Origin: a bacterium | GTDB taxonomy: Bacteria > Bacteroidota > Ignavibacteria > Kapaibacteriales > UBA961 | DNA: 5,437 nucleotides | Assembly (NCBI GenBank): GCA_022844575.1 | Contig: JALHLL010000222.1 | Coordinates: 1 to 5,437 of the forward strand | Direction of reading: 5' to 3' | Part shown: one piece after another, positions 1-5,370 of the stretch | Numbering within the stretch: position 1 is the stretch's first letter | Layout of the letters: each line of letters opens with the position of its first letter | Notes under the pieces: model-generated | What the model was told of the DNA's origin: nothing | Databases searched by the model: none | What the model saw: only the letters and a program-made list of their open reading frames with translations | Translations under genes and position numbers: made by a program

Positions 1-1
1 A

Positions 2-34
2 TTTGGTTTTGTGCACTGAATGATATTATCTTTG
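2..34 (+). promoter_or_regulatory. Promoter of the tRNA-fMet gene (Bacteroidota type)
   Basis: A TAnnTTTG -7 box (TATCTTTG, 27-34) is preceded by TTTG at 2-5 with a 21-nt spacer, matching the Bacteroidota primary sigma consensus. The mature tRNA begins 11 nt after the box, so transcription would start a few bases before it. A second TTTG at 8-11 is too close to serve as the -33 element. The call rests on consensus match and position only. Confidence 0.65.
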
Positions 35-45
35 CGCCACTAAAT

Positions 46-118
<73 letters not shown>

Positions 119-123
119 CACAG

Positions 124-163
124 AATCCCTGCATCGAAATTTCGATGCAGGGATTTCTTTTTT
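124..163 (+). terminator. Rho-independent terminator of the tRNA gene
   Basis: Bases 124-139 and 140-155 are exact reverse complements, giving a perfect 32-nt palindrome that folds into a hairpin of 13 or more base pairs once a minimal loop is left. A T-rich tract (TCTTTTTT, 156-163) follows at once. Position and orientation fit termination of the tRNA transcript. There is no A-tract on the left side, so it should work mainly on plus-strand transcription. Confidence 0.9.
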
Positions 164-194
164 GGGGCATATATGCCGATACGTTTTATATTTG
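161..194 (+). promoter_or_regulatory. Candidate promoter of the methyltransferase operon
   Basis: A perfect TAnnTTTG box (TATATTTG, 187-194) has TTTG at 161-164 upstream, giving a 22-nt spacer, within the 17-23 nt range described for Bacteroidota. The -33 element overlaps the T-tract of the tRNA terminator. Transcription would start near position 200, leaving a leader of about 190 nt before the methyltransferase start codon. No better match to the consensus lies between here and 391. Confidence 0.5.
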
Positions 195-318
195 TGTTCA
201 ACTACGGAAAAAAAAACTGCAGAGAATTAAAAAAAGTTGAGGCTGGCGCATCGAAAAAAGGGAATTACACTGACCGTTGAAAAATTAAAAAGCAAAATAA
301 AACGAGCGTACAAATGCT

Positions 319-340
319 TTCCACGCACCTCAAGCGTGAA
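319..340 (+). other. Small hairpin in the operon leader
   Basis: CACGC (322-326) pairs with GCGTG (334-338) around the 7-nt loop ACCTCAA. Two further T:A pairs are possible if C321 bulges. It lies 50 nt upstream of the methyltransferase start and has no T-tract, so it is not a terminator. A role in leader regulation is possible but nothing in the sequence proves it. Confidence 0.25.
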
Positions 341-390
341 TCATATCAGAAAATATAAACGATAAGGGGATAGTTTTATTAACGTTAAAA

Positions 391-1446
391 ATGCAAAAAA
401 TGGTTTCGGCAATCGACTTATTTTGTGGTATTGGGGGGCTTTCCTACGGTTTAAAAAAATCAGGTATAAAAGTTCGCTTGGGCATCGATCTGGATGAAAC
501 TTGCGAATTCGCCTATGAAAAGAATGTGGAGGCGAAGTTTCTACCGCTTGATATCGGGGAAGTCACCGGAAAATATCTTCTGGAAAATTATTGGAAGAAG
601 AAAAATGAGGTCAGGGTATTAGTTGGCTGCGCTCCTTGCCAACCGTTCTCTTCACACTCGAATAAAGTGAAGGGTAAAGAAGGATCGACAAAATGGAACC
701 TTTTAAAGGAATTTGAAAGGTTAATCTTCGAAGCGTCGCCGCAGATCGTATCTATGGAGAACGTTCCCAATCTTTCGAATCAGGTTATATTTCGCGAATT
801 CGTTCGTTTCCTGAAAGATAACGAGTACGAAGTTTCATACGAGAATGTTTACTGCCCGGACTACGGCATTCCTCAAAAGCGAAGAAGATTGGTTTTGCTC
901 GCCTCTAAATTTGGAAAAATTAACCTGATCGATAAGACGCATACTACCGACAACTATGTAACGACCAGAGATACGATTGGTCATTTAACTCCTGTCGGGG
1001 CTGGACAAGTCTCAACGAAAGATCCTTTGCATCAAACATGCAATCTTACGGAGATAAACTTGAAAAGGATGAAGTCATCTAAACCGAATGGAACATGGCT
1101 TGATTGGGATGAAGATTTAAGGTTGGAATGCCACAAAAGACAGAGTGGAGGGACTTATAAATCGGTGTATGGTAGGATGTCTTGGACGGAGCCTTCTCCC
1201 ACTATTACGACTCAATTTTATAATTTCGGTACAGGTAGATTCGGCCACCCGGAGCAGGATCGAGCATTAACTATTAGAGAAGCGGCATTACTTCAGACGT
1301 TCCCTGAAAAGTACAAGTTTTGCAAGTCGAAAAAAGACATAATGCTTACCAGGTTGGGCACTCATATTGGGAACGCTGTCCCCGTCGATCTGGGATTCGT
1401 GATTGGGAAAAGTATAATAAAGCATTTAAAAAAATATAATAAGTAA
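391..1446 (+). CDS. C5-cytosine DNA methyltransferase (Dcm family, type II modification enzyme)
   Basis: This 351-residue enzyme should transfer a methyl group from S-adenosylmethionine to carbon 5 of cytosine in a specific DNA site, protecting host DNA. All key family motifs are visible in order: motif I AIDLFCGIGG (7-16, SAM binding); motif IV with the catalytic Cys83 in GCAPCQPFS (79-87); motif VI ENV (123-125); motif VIII QKRRR (162-166); a short target-recognition region at about 190-260; motif IX around PSPTITT (268-274); and motif X GNAVP (327-331). Length is typical for the family. ATG 391 is preceded by an A-rich stretch; Met4 (400) is an alternative start. It is the first gene of a tight plus-strand operon, 21 nt ahead of the GHKL ATPase. 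The recognition sequence cannot be read from the protein. A Vsr partner would suit a site giving T:G mismatches on deamination, but CCWGG is not assumed. Confidence 0.95.
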   Translation: MQKMVSAIDLFCGIGGLSYGLKKSGIKVRLGIDLDETCEFAYEKNVEAKFLPLDIGEVTGKYLLENYWKKKNEVRVLVGCAPCQPFSSHSNKVKGKEGSTKWNLLKEFERLIFEASPQIVSMENVPNLSNQVIFREFVRFLKDNEYEVSYENVYCPDYGIPQKRRRLVLLASKFGKINLIDKTHTTDNYVTTRDTIGHLTPVGAGQVSTKDPLHQTCNLTEINLKRMKSSKPNGTWLDWDEDLRLECHKRQSGGTYKSVYGRMSWTEPSPTITTQFYNFGTGRFGHPEQDRALTIREAALLQTFPEKYKFCKSKKDIMLTRLGTHIGNAVPVDLGFVIGKSIIKHLKKYNK

Positions 1447-1467
1447 TAGCCAAAAACAGTAAACAGC

Positions 1468-3132
1468 ATGAGCACGTTCACTTTTAACATTTCTCTGAGT
1501 GTTTTGAATCACTTGGGGAGAAATCTGTATCGTAGTTTTATCACCGTGCTTGGAGAGGCCATATCGAATGCTTGGGACGCTGACGCAAAGAATGTTTGGA
1601 TCTACCTTGATAAACAAGAAAATTTACTTCTCATAAAAGATGATGGACTTGGAATGACCGCATCTGATTTTCAGGATAAGTTTTTGAAGATAGGATATTC
1701 CAAACGAAAAAACGGCGTAAATAGAACCGCTCTTTCTCGCCCTTTTATTGGGAGGAAAGGAATAGGGAAGTTAGCATTACTTTCTTGTGCTGAAAGAATC
1801 TCTATACTGACTAAAACCCGAAATACGGAATATGTCGGCGGGACAATTGATAATAGAGGTCTTGATCAGGCAATAACTAATGATCTAACTCCTCAGGAAT
1901 ACCTTCTGGGAGATACTTCAAAAGAAAAATTTTCAAGATTTATCAATAATCATGAAAGTGGAACTATACTATTTTTTGATAATATCAAAGACGGAATTAA
2001 AAACACTGAAGATTATTTAAAAAAAGTGATCGCATTATATTTTCGTTTCTCATTGCTGGACAACGATTTTAATATTTATTTTAATAATCAATTAATAGGT
2101 ACAGACCAGTTACAAGGTTTGGCTGATAAAAGCCAATTTCTGTGGATAATTAATGACTCTAAAGACCCTTATTTAAATGAAAGAATTCTTCCAAACTCTA
2201 ATCTTAAAAAACTAAGTAGGTTAGACATACAACCTGAAGGTGTAACAGGGTTTATTGCAACTGTTAATAAACCTAAAGATTTAAAAATAATCACAACAGA
2301 TGAAAAAGTAAGTATTGATTTATTTGTAAATGGAAGGTTGAGGGAAAAAGATATATTAAAACATATTTCTAGTGCTAGTGTCGTTGAGAGTTATATGTAT
2401 GGTCAAATTCACTTCAATAAGTTAGATGATGGCCTAGATAGATTCACAACTAGCAGGGAAGGGATAATTTCAGACGATGAATTATTTAAAGATTTACTTG
2501 AATCGTTACGGCCTATAATCAGGCGAATTCTTGAAGATTGGGATAAATGGCGAATTGAACTTCGAGAAGATGGTGATTCTGAAAACAAGAGGATCACTCG
2601 AAAAGAACGAAAATCGCGAGAATTATTTAACGTAATCTCAGACGACTTCATTCCTCCTGCTGGGACAAGCGAAAGAGACAAAATTGAAGATTGGGTAAAA
2701 AAACTGACTGAAGATGCTCAGTTTAACCTTTCAACTTATGGTGAATGTTTCGTCTCTGAAAACCTTTTGCGTATGTATATAAAAGATAGAAGTGTGCCCC
2801 TTTCTACTAAAGCAACGAATATAATTGATGAATACAAGGCTCTAGAAGCTCGTAATAAAGGGTTTGGTAATCTTAGTATTGAAATTAGACAAAACAATGA
2901 TGGTCTGTCATACCTTTCAATGAATGATCTGACAGATTTAGTTGATAAACCGGACTCCAAAGTATCTGACCCCAATAAAGTTGCTGCACTAACAAGAGAT
3001 GCAAAAGAGTATAAACCTGTCAGAGATGCGATGGCTCATACGGCTCTTTTGACAGTCTTGGCAAAAAATAAATTAACTTCGACCTACGAAAATATTAAAG
3101 CCAGAGTTAAACAATTGCTGAACAACCCTTGA
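1468..3132 (+). CDS. GHKL ATPase of the MutL/MORC-like type, restriction-associated
   Basis: This 554-residue protein has an N-terminal GHKL (Hsp90/MutL/histidine kinase) ATP-binding domain. The N box is E30-AIS-N34-AWDADA, where E30 is the expected catalytic base and N34 the Mg2+ ligand. The G1 box is D58-DGLGM (58-63) and the G2 box is IGRKGIGKLAL (94-104), closing over the ATP phosphates. An S5-like second half follows to about residue 335, with VNGRL near 288 and a TTSREG segment near 327-332. The C-terminal third (about 340-554) is charged and mostly helical, with an Rx4H motif at R519-H524. Iyer et al. (2008) reported MutL/MORC-like ATPases beside cytosine methyltransferases and Vsr nucleases. 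By inference it acts as an ATP-driven DNA clamp or sensor directing cleavage. It follows the methyltransferase by 21 nt and precedes vsr by 15 nt. Pfam-like HATPase_c_3 would be expected. The ATPase call is firm; the mechanism is not. Confidence 0.88.
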   Translation: MSTFTFNISLSVLNHLGRNLYRSFITVLGEAISNAWDADAKNVWIYLDKQENLLLIKDDGLGMTASDFQDKFLKIGYSKRKNGVNRTALSRPFIGRKGIGKLALLSCAERISILTKTRNTEYVGGTIDNRGLDQAITNDLTPQEYLLGDTSKEKFSRFINNHESGTILFFDNIKDGIKNTEDYLKKVIALYFRFSLLDNDFNIYFNNQLIGTDQLQGLADKSQFLWIINDSKDPYLNERILPNSNLKKLSRLDIQPEGVTGFIATVNKPKDLKIITTDEKVSIDLFVNGRLREKDILKHISSASVVESYMYGQIHFNKLDDGLDRFTTSREGIISDDELFKDLLESLRPIIRRILEDWDKWRIELREDGDSENKRITRKERKSRELFNVISDDFIPPAGTSERDKIEDWVKKLTEDAQFNLSTYGECFVSENLLRMYIKDRSVPLSTKATNIIDEYKALEARNKGFGNLSIEIRQNNDGLSYLSMNDLTDLVDKPDSKVSDPNKVAALTRDAKEYKPVRDAMAHTALLTVLAKNKLTSTYENIKARVKQLLNNP

Positions 3133-3147
3133 TTAGAAACTGGATAT

Positions 3148-3546
3148 ATGCCTGATATTTTTGATAAAGAGAAGCGTTCCGCAGTGATGCGAGCCGTCAA
3201 ATCCTCAAAAAACAAAAGCACTGAACTCAAACTTATTGAGTATTTCAAGGCGCAAAAAATCACCGGCTGGCGAAGAAACTATCCGATTTTCGGCTTCCCT
3301 GATTTCGTCTTTCCCCAAAAAAGGGTAGTCATATATACGGATGGTTGCTTCTGGCATGGGCACGATTGCAGGAATACCAAGCCGAAAGACAATGCCGATT
3401 TCTGGGATAAAAAACGTGAGAGGAATCGCCTGAGGGATTTGCAAGTCTCCGAGCAACTGACGGCAAAAGGGTGGACGGTAGTTAGGATTTGGGAATGCGA
3501 ACTGAAGAAAGGGAGTTTCAATGAAAAATTAAATATTTTAAAATAG
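3148..3546 (+). CDS. vsr: Vsr-family DNA endonuclease (very short patch repair type)
   Basis: This 132-residue protein is a Vsr endonuclease with a PD-(D/E)XK-like fold. E. coli Vsr nicks 5' of the T in T:G mismatches left by deamination of 5-methylcytosine. Visible landmarks are the N-terminal DKEKRSAVMRAVKS (6-19), which aligns with the E. coli DNA-intercalating arm; Glu26; the metal-binding Asp52 in FPDFVF; and the core TDGCFWHGHDC (64-74). Zinc ligands corresponding to E. coli Cys66, His71, Cys73 and Cys117 are all present as Cys67, His72, Cys74 and Cys117. Trp69 and His70 match the E. coli Trp68 and His69. The residue equivalent to E. coli His64 is Asp65. The protein is about 24 residues shorter than E. 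coli Vsr, at the C-terminus. It begins 15 nt after the ATPase gene and ends 2 nt before the next start. It could be a repair partner of the methyltransferase or the restriction nuclease. Confidence 0.93.
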   Translation: MPDIFDKEKRSAVMRAVKSSKNKSTELKLIEYFKAQKITGWRRNYPIFGFPDFVFPQKRVVIYTDGCFWHGHDCRNTKPKDNADFWDKKRERNRLRDLQVSEQLTAKGWTVVRIWECELKKGSFNEKLNILK

Positions 3547-3548
3547 CT

Positions 3549-4010
3549 ATGATTGAAATTCAAGACTTACAAAATCTGACAAAAGAAGCGATTATAGATT
3601 TGCTTTTAGAGGAAGGATCTCAATCTATTGAGGTGTATGTACCTAAATCTACGCAACTTTTTTCGAGTACTAAAGAGAATATTGCTATAGATTACGCCTA
3701 CTTGGCTTTTGCTGGGCAAAAACTCTTTGAGGCTTCGGCTGACTTTTTATATGAAAAGGTGCCAGTTACCACGCACGAAAGTGTCGAATTCTCAATTACC
3801 TATGCGGATATTACGAAATTAGCGGATACCTTGCTTTTAATTTCTTATGGATATGGAAATGCCCCTGACGATGAAGAGTTCTCTTATAATGAATTTGTAG
3901 AGGAATTCATTAGTGATGTTGAAAGTGATACAATAACCCCTGCTTGCGAGTATTTTTTCGACATCTACACTGAGTATATTAATGATAGTGGTGAAGAGGA
4001 AGAGGATTAA
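3549..4010 (+). CDS. Uncharacterised highly acidic protein, last gene of the operon
   Basis: I do not recognise this 153-residue protein. It has 35 Asp/Glu, only 6 Lys and no Arg, for a net charge near -29. The acidic residues are densest in the C-terminal half (DDEEF near 107-111, EEEED at the end). There is no signal peptide, membrane segment or known catalytic motif. The N-terminal part (about 1-30) and the middle (about 45-95, rich in Leu, Ala, Ile and Tyr) look mostly helical, so it is probably a folded soluble protein. Its ATG lies only 2 nt after the vsr stop codon, which strongly suggests translational coupling and a shared role. Such charge suits a DNA-mimic inhibitor or a regulator/chaperone of the DNA-binding partners, but that is inference from charge and context. 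The plain alternative is an orphan passenger gene. Confidence 0.8.
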   Translation: MIEIQDLQNLTKEAIIDLLLEEGSQSIEVYVPKSTQLFSSTKENIAIDYAYLAFAGQKLFEASADFLYEKVPVTTHESVEFSITYADITKLADTLLLISYGYGNAPDDEEFSYNEFVEEFISDVESDTITPACEYFFDIYTEYINDSGEEEED

Positions 4011-4026
4011 ATCCTACTGCCATCCC

Positions 4027-4067
4027 TGCTGGCACTGAGGTTGCTAACAATGTCAGATGTGCCAGCA
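4027..4067. repeat. Inverted repeat after the operon (possible transcript end)
   Basis: TGCTGGCAC (4027-4035) is the exact reverse complement of GTGCCAGCA (4059-4067). Inside it TGA (4036-4038) can pair with TCA (4053-4055), leaving a GAT bulge, so the stem can reach 12 pairs. It starts 16 nt after the stop codon of the acidic gene. No T-tract follows, so it is not a classical terminator; it may stabilise or end the operon transcript, or be a protein-binding site. Confidence 0.45.
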
Positions 4068-4111
4068 AGCATGTGAAAACAAATAAATTCTTTAATCATT
4101 CCTTATTTTAA

Positions 4112-4807
4112 ATGGAAAGTAAATTTACAATAAGAGATATTCTTGTATATTTTCTAACAGGATTGACATTTGTAATTTTGTTATTGCCAATAACATGGGA
4201 TGACATTAATTTTATTTTACCAAAAGAAGAAAAAAACTTCCCTTACACTACTCTCACTATCTTAGTAATTCCGGCAATATATGTACTTGGACACATTATA
4301 GATAGCACTGACACATTGAGAGTGGTTGTCTTAGCCAATGCACTGAAGCCTCGGGGTAAACCTTCTAGAATTAATAAAATTAGATCCTTTTTCTATTTTC
4401 TATTAGTGGGTGATAGAATAACAGGATACATCTATTTCAAAGGAGCACAGCCCTTAGAGAATGACGCAAGTTACGAATTTAAACTGTACTGGAAAAAGGT
4501 TAACTATATCCAAGCATTTGATAAATATAGATATAGTGAATACCTTGAGTCTTTAAAAGACTTATTTAATTCTTTACAAAGTGCTGTGTTAATTTGCCTA
4601 ATTTATGGATTAATTAATTCAGAATGGACTGCTTCCTTAATTTATTTGATATTGTTAGTACTTTTTTGGAAAAAGTCCGAGTACTATACAGGGAGTCTTG
4701 TAAATAGTGTAGAAAACACTTATGAAATCCTCAAAAGCACAACTACGATAAATCAAGATGTCAGTCATCAGCATCCTGCTGCAAATAATGCCATAGATGG
4801 TAAGTAG
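4112..4807 (+). CDS. Uncharacterised membrane protein with four predicted transmembrane segments
   Basis: This 231-residue protein is not one I recognise. Hydrophobic segments lie at about 9-27, 46-64, 156-170 and 173-187. Between the second and third is a polar, basic stretch of about 90 residues (SRINKIRSFF, DRITGYIYFK, LYWKKVNY), and the C-terminal 45 residues are hydrophilic. Two hairpins of membrane helices with both tails and the large loop on the cytoplasmic side would suit this charge pattern. The N-terminus reads FTIRDILVYFLTG, an amphipathic lead into the first helix without a cleavable signal. It sits 101 nt after the acidic gene, beyond an inverted repeat, in the same orientation. 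It could therefore be read through from the operon or have its own promoter; no good TAnnTTTG box is seen in the gap. A toxic membrane effector in a defence locus is possible but unproven. The coding sequence is notably A/T-rich (17 of 60 G/C in 4141-4200). Confidence 0.75.
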   Translation: MESKFTIRDILVYFLTGLTFVILLLPITWDDINFILPKEEKNFPYTTLTILVIPAIYVLGHIIDSTDTLRVVVLANALKPRGKPSRINKIRSFFYFLLVGDRITGYIYFKGAQPLENDASYEFKLYWKKVNYIQAFDKYRYSEYLESLKDLFNSLQSAVLICLIYGLINSEWTASLIYLILLVLFWKKSEYYTGSLVNSVENTYEILKSTTTINQDVSHQHPAANNAIDGK

Positions 4808-4821
4808 ACTGTCTATTCGCT

Positions 4822-4880
4822 GGCGCGGAGGCAGCCTAACCACTCAAGCCCTAGAGCGAGACTTTAGGCCTCCTACCGCC
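4822..4880. repeat. Structured inverted repeat downstream of the membrane-protein gene
   Basis: GGCG (4822-4825), GGAGG (4827-4831) and CCTAA (4835-4839) can pair in register with CGCC (4877-4880), CCTCC (4869-4873) and TTAGG (4864-4868). This gives 14 pairs interrupted by a small internal loop and a CAG bulge, with a 24-nt terminal loop. No T-tract follows. It may form the end of the membrane-protein transcript; an attC-like recombination site was considered and rejected. Confidence 0.4.
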
Positions 4881-5015
4881 TAGTAGCGCTGGCCGTGCTT
4901 GTAGTTCTTCATAAGCTACCTTCCAGATAAGGGATGATTATTTTTTTCCCCCGAAGCGTCCTAGCATAACTCAACAGCCGGGAAATATCTTTGTCAGGTC
5001 GGTGCAGGTAGTTTT

Positions 5016-5101
5016 CGCCTCGCTCGGTCTTCCCGCTCCCTCAATGCCGACGCCCCAGCGCCGCTCTCGTATGTTTTTTCACCAAGAGCACACGTAAAGC
5101 A
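5016..5101 (-). repeat. Left arm of a long imperfect inverted repeat
   Basis: This 86-nt segment aligns with the reverse complement of 5284-5367 with about 8 mismatches and two single-base gaps (about 88% identity). The inner 27 or so nucleotides, including GTTTTTTCACC and GCACACGTAAAGCA (5088-5101), match without a mismatch. The most divergent patch is 5042-5046. Read on the minus strand it can encode CFTCALGEKT, as the right arm does on the plus strand. An extra base soon after shifts its frame relative to the right copy. Confidence 0.85.
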
Positions 5102-5151
5102 GGATGCTTGTGTCTTGGAAATGCCTTTCCTGAAAACACCTCGTTGTTCTG

Positions 5152-5180
5152 CAAAGTTAGCCATTCGTCTATTTTCCAAA
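5152..5180 (-). promoter_or_regulatory. Possible minus-strand promoter between the repeat arms
   Basis: On the minus strand, TAACTTTG (5152-5159) is a perfect TAnnTTTG box and TTTG (5177-5180, within a longer T run) lies 17 nt upstream, at the short end of the known spacing range. Transcription would start near 5145 and run leftward through the left repeat arm. The evidence is a consensus match only, and there is no recognised gene downstream. Confidence 0.3.
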
Positions 5181-5195
5181 AAGATGTCTATACCT

Positions 5196-5211
5196 GCCGG
5201 CTCGTGCCGGC
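5196..5211. repeat. Short GC hairpin in the repeat spacer
   Basis: GCCGGC at 5196-5201 and again at 5206-5211, each self-complementary, can form a 6-bp stem around a TCGT loop. It lies in the 182-nt spacer between the large repeat arms. No T-tract follows on either strand. Confidence 0.35.
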
Positions 5212-5223
5212 CGACTCTGATAA

Positions 5224-5370
5224 ATGGCAGCACATGAAAACAGTTTATCTTTTGGCGTGGACATTACTGAATACCAGGAATCGTGCTTTACGTGTGCTCT
5301 TGGTGAAAAAACACCGAGAGCGGCGCTGGGTCGTCGGTTGCCAGGGAACGGGAAGACGAGCGAGGCGTAA
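5224..5370 (+). CDS. Doubtful 48-residue open frame spanning the right repeat arm
   Basis: An ATG at 5224 opens a frame that ends at TAA 5368-5370, just past the edge of the right repeat arm. It contains SCFTCALGEKT followed by a basic, glycine-rich tail (LGRRLPGNGKTSEA). The stop codon coincides with the arm boundary, and the CFTCALGEKT portion is also readable in the left arm on the other strand. There is no recognisable domain or clear ribosome-binding context, and overlapping frames are equally open. It may simply be a by-product of a GC-rich non-coding repeat. Confidence 0.15.
   Translation: MAAHENSLSFGVDITEYQESCFTCALGEKTPRAALGRRLPGNGKTSEA
5284..5367 (+). repeat. Right arm of a long imperfect inverted repeat
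   Basis: This 84-nt segment is the inverted partner of 5016-5101. The arms point toward each other across a 182-nt spacer, and the outer edges are CGCCTCGCTCG (5016-5026) and CGAGCGAGGCG (5357-5367). A transcript across both arms could form a long hairpin. The length and internal divergence fit two inverted copies of a dispersed repeat better than the ends of one recent transposon. No transposase is present in the spacer. Confidence 0.85.

Noticed and set aside
240..4826. GCTGGCGC near 242-249 and 4819-4826 as possible island ends
   Set aside because: Only 8 nt match, the flanks differ, and neither copy overlaps the tRNA 3' end.
4834..4869. An integron attC-like core (GCCTAAC with TTTAGGC)
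   Set aside because: The first box fits RYYYAAC, but the second lacks the essential G of GTTRRRY, the span of 36 nt is too short, and no inner L boxes are present.
4853..4937. A 27-codon minus-strand frame reading IWKVAYEELQARPALLGG
   Set aside because: It has no start codon, a stop directly before it and no recognised family; it could be a gene remnant but there is nothing to support that.
4919..4947. A terminator at the T-tract 4941-4947
   Set aside because: The only stem nearby (CCTT/AAGG, 4919-4932) has four pairs and is 8 nt away from the T-tract.
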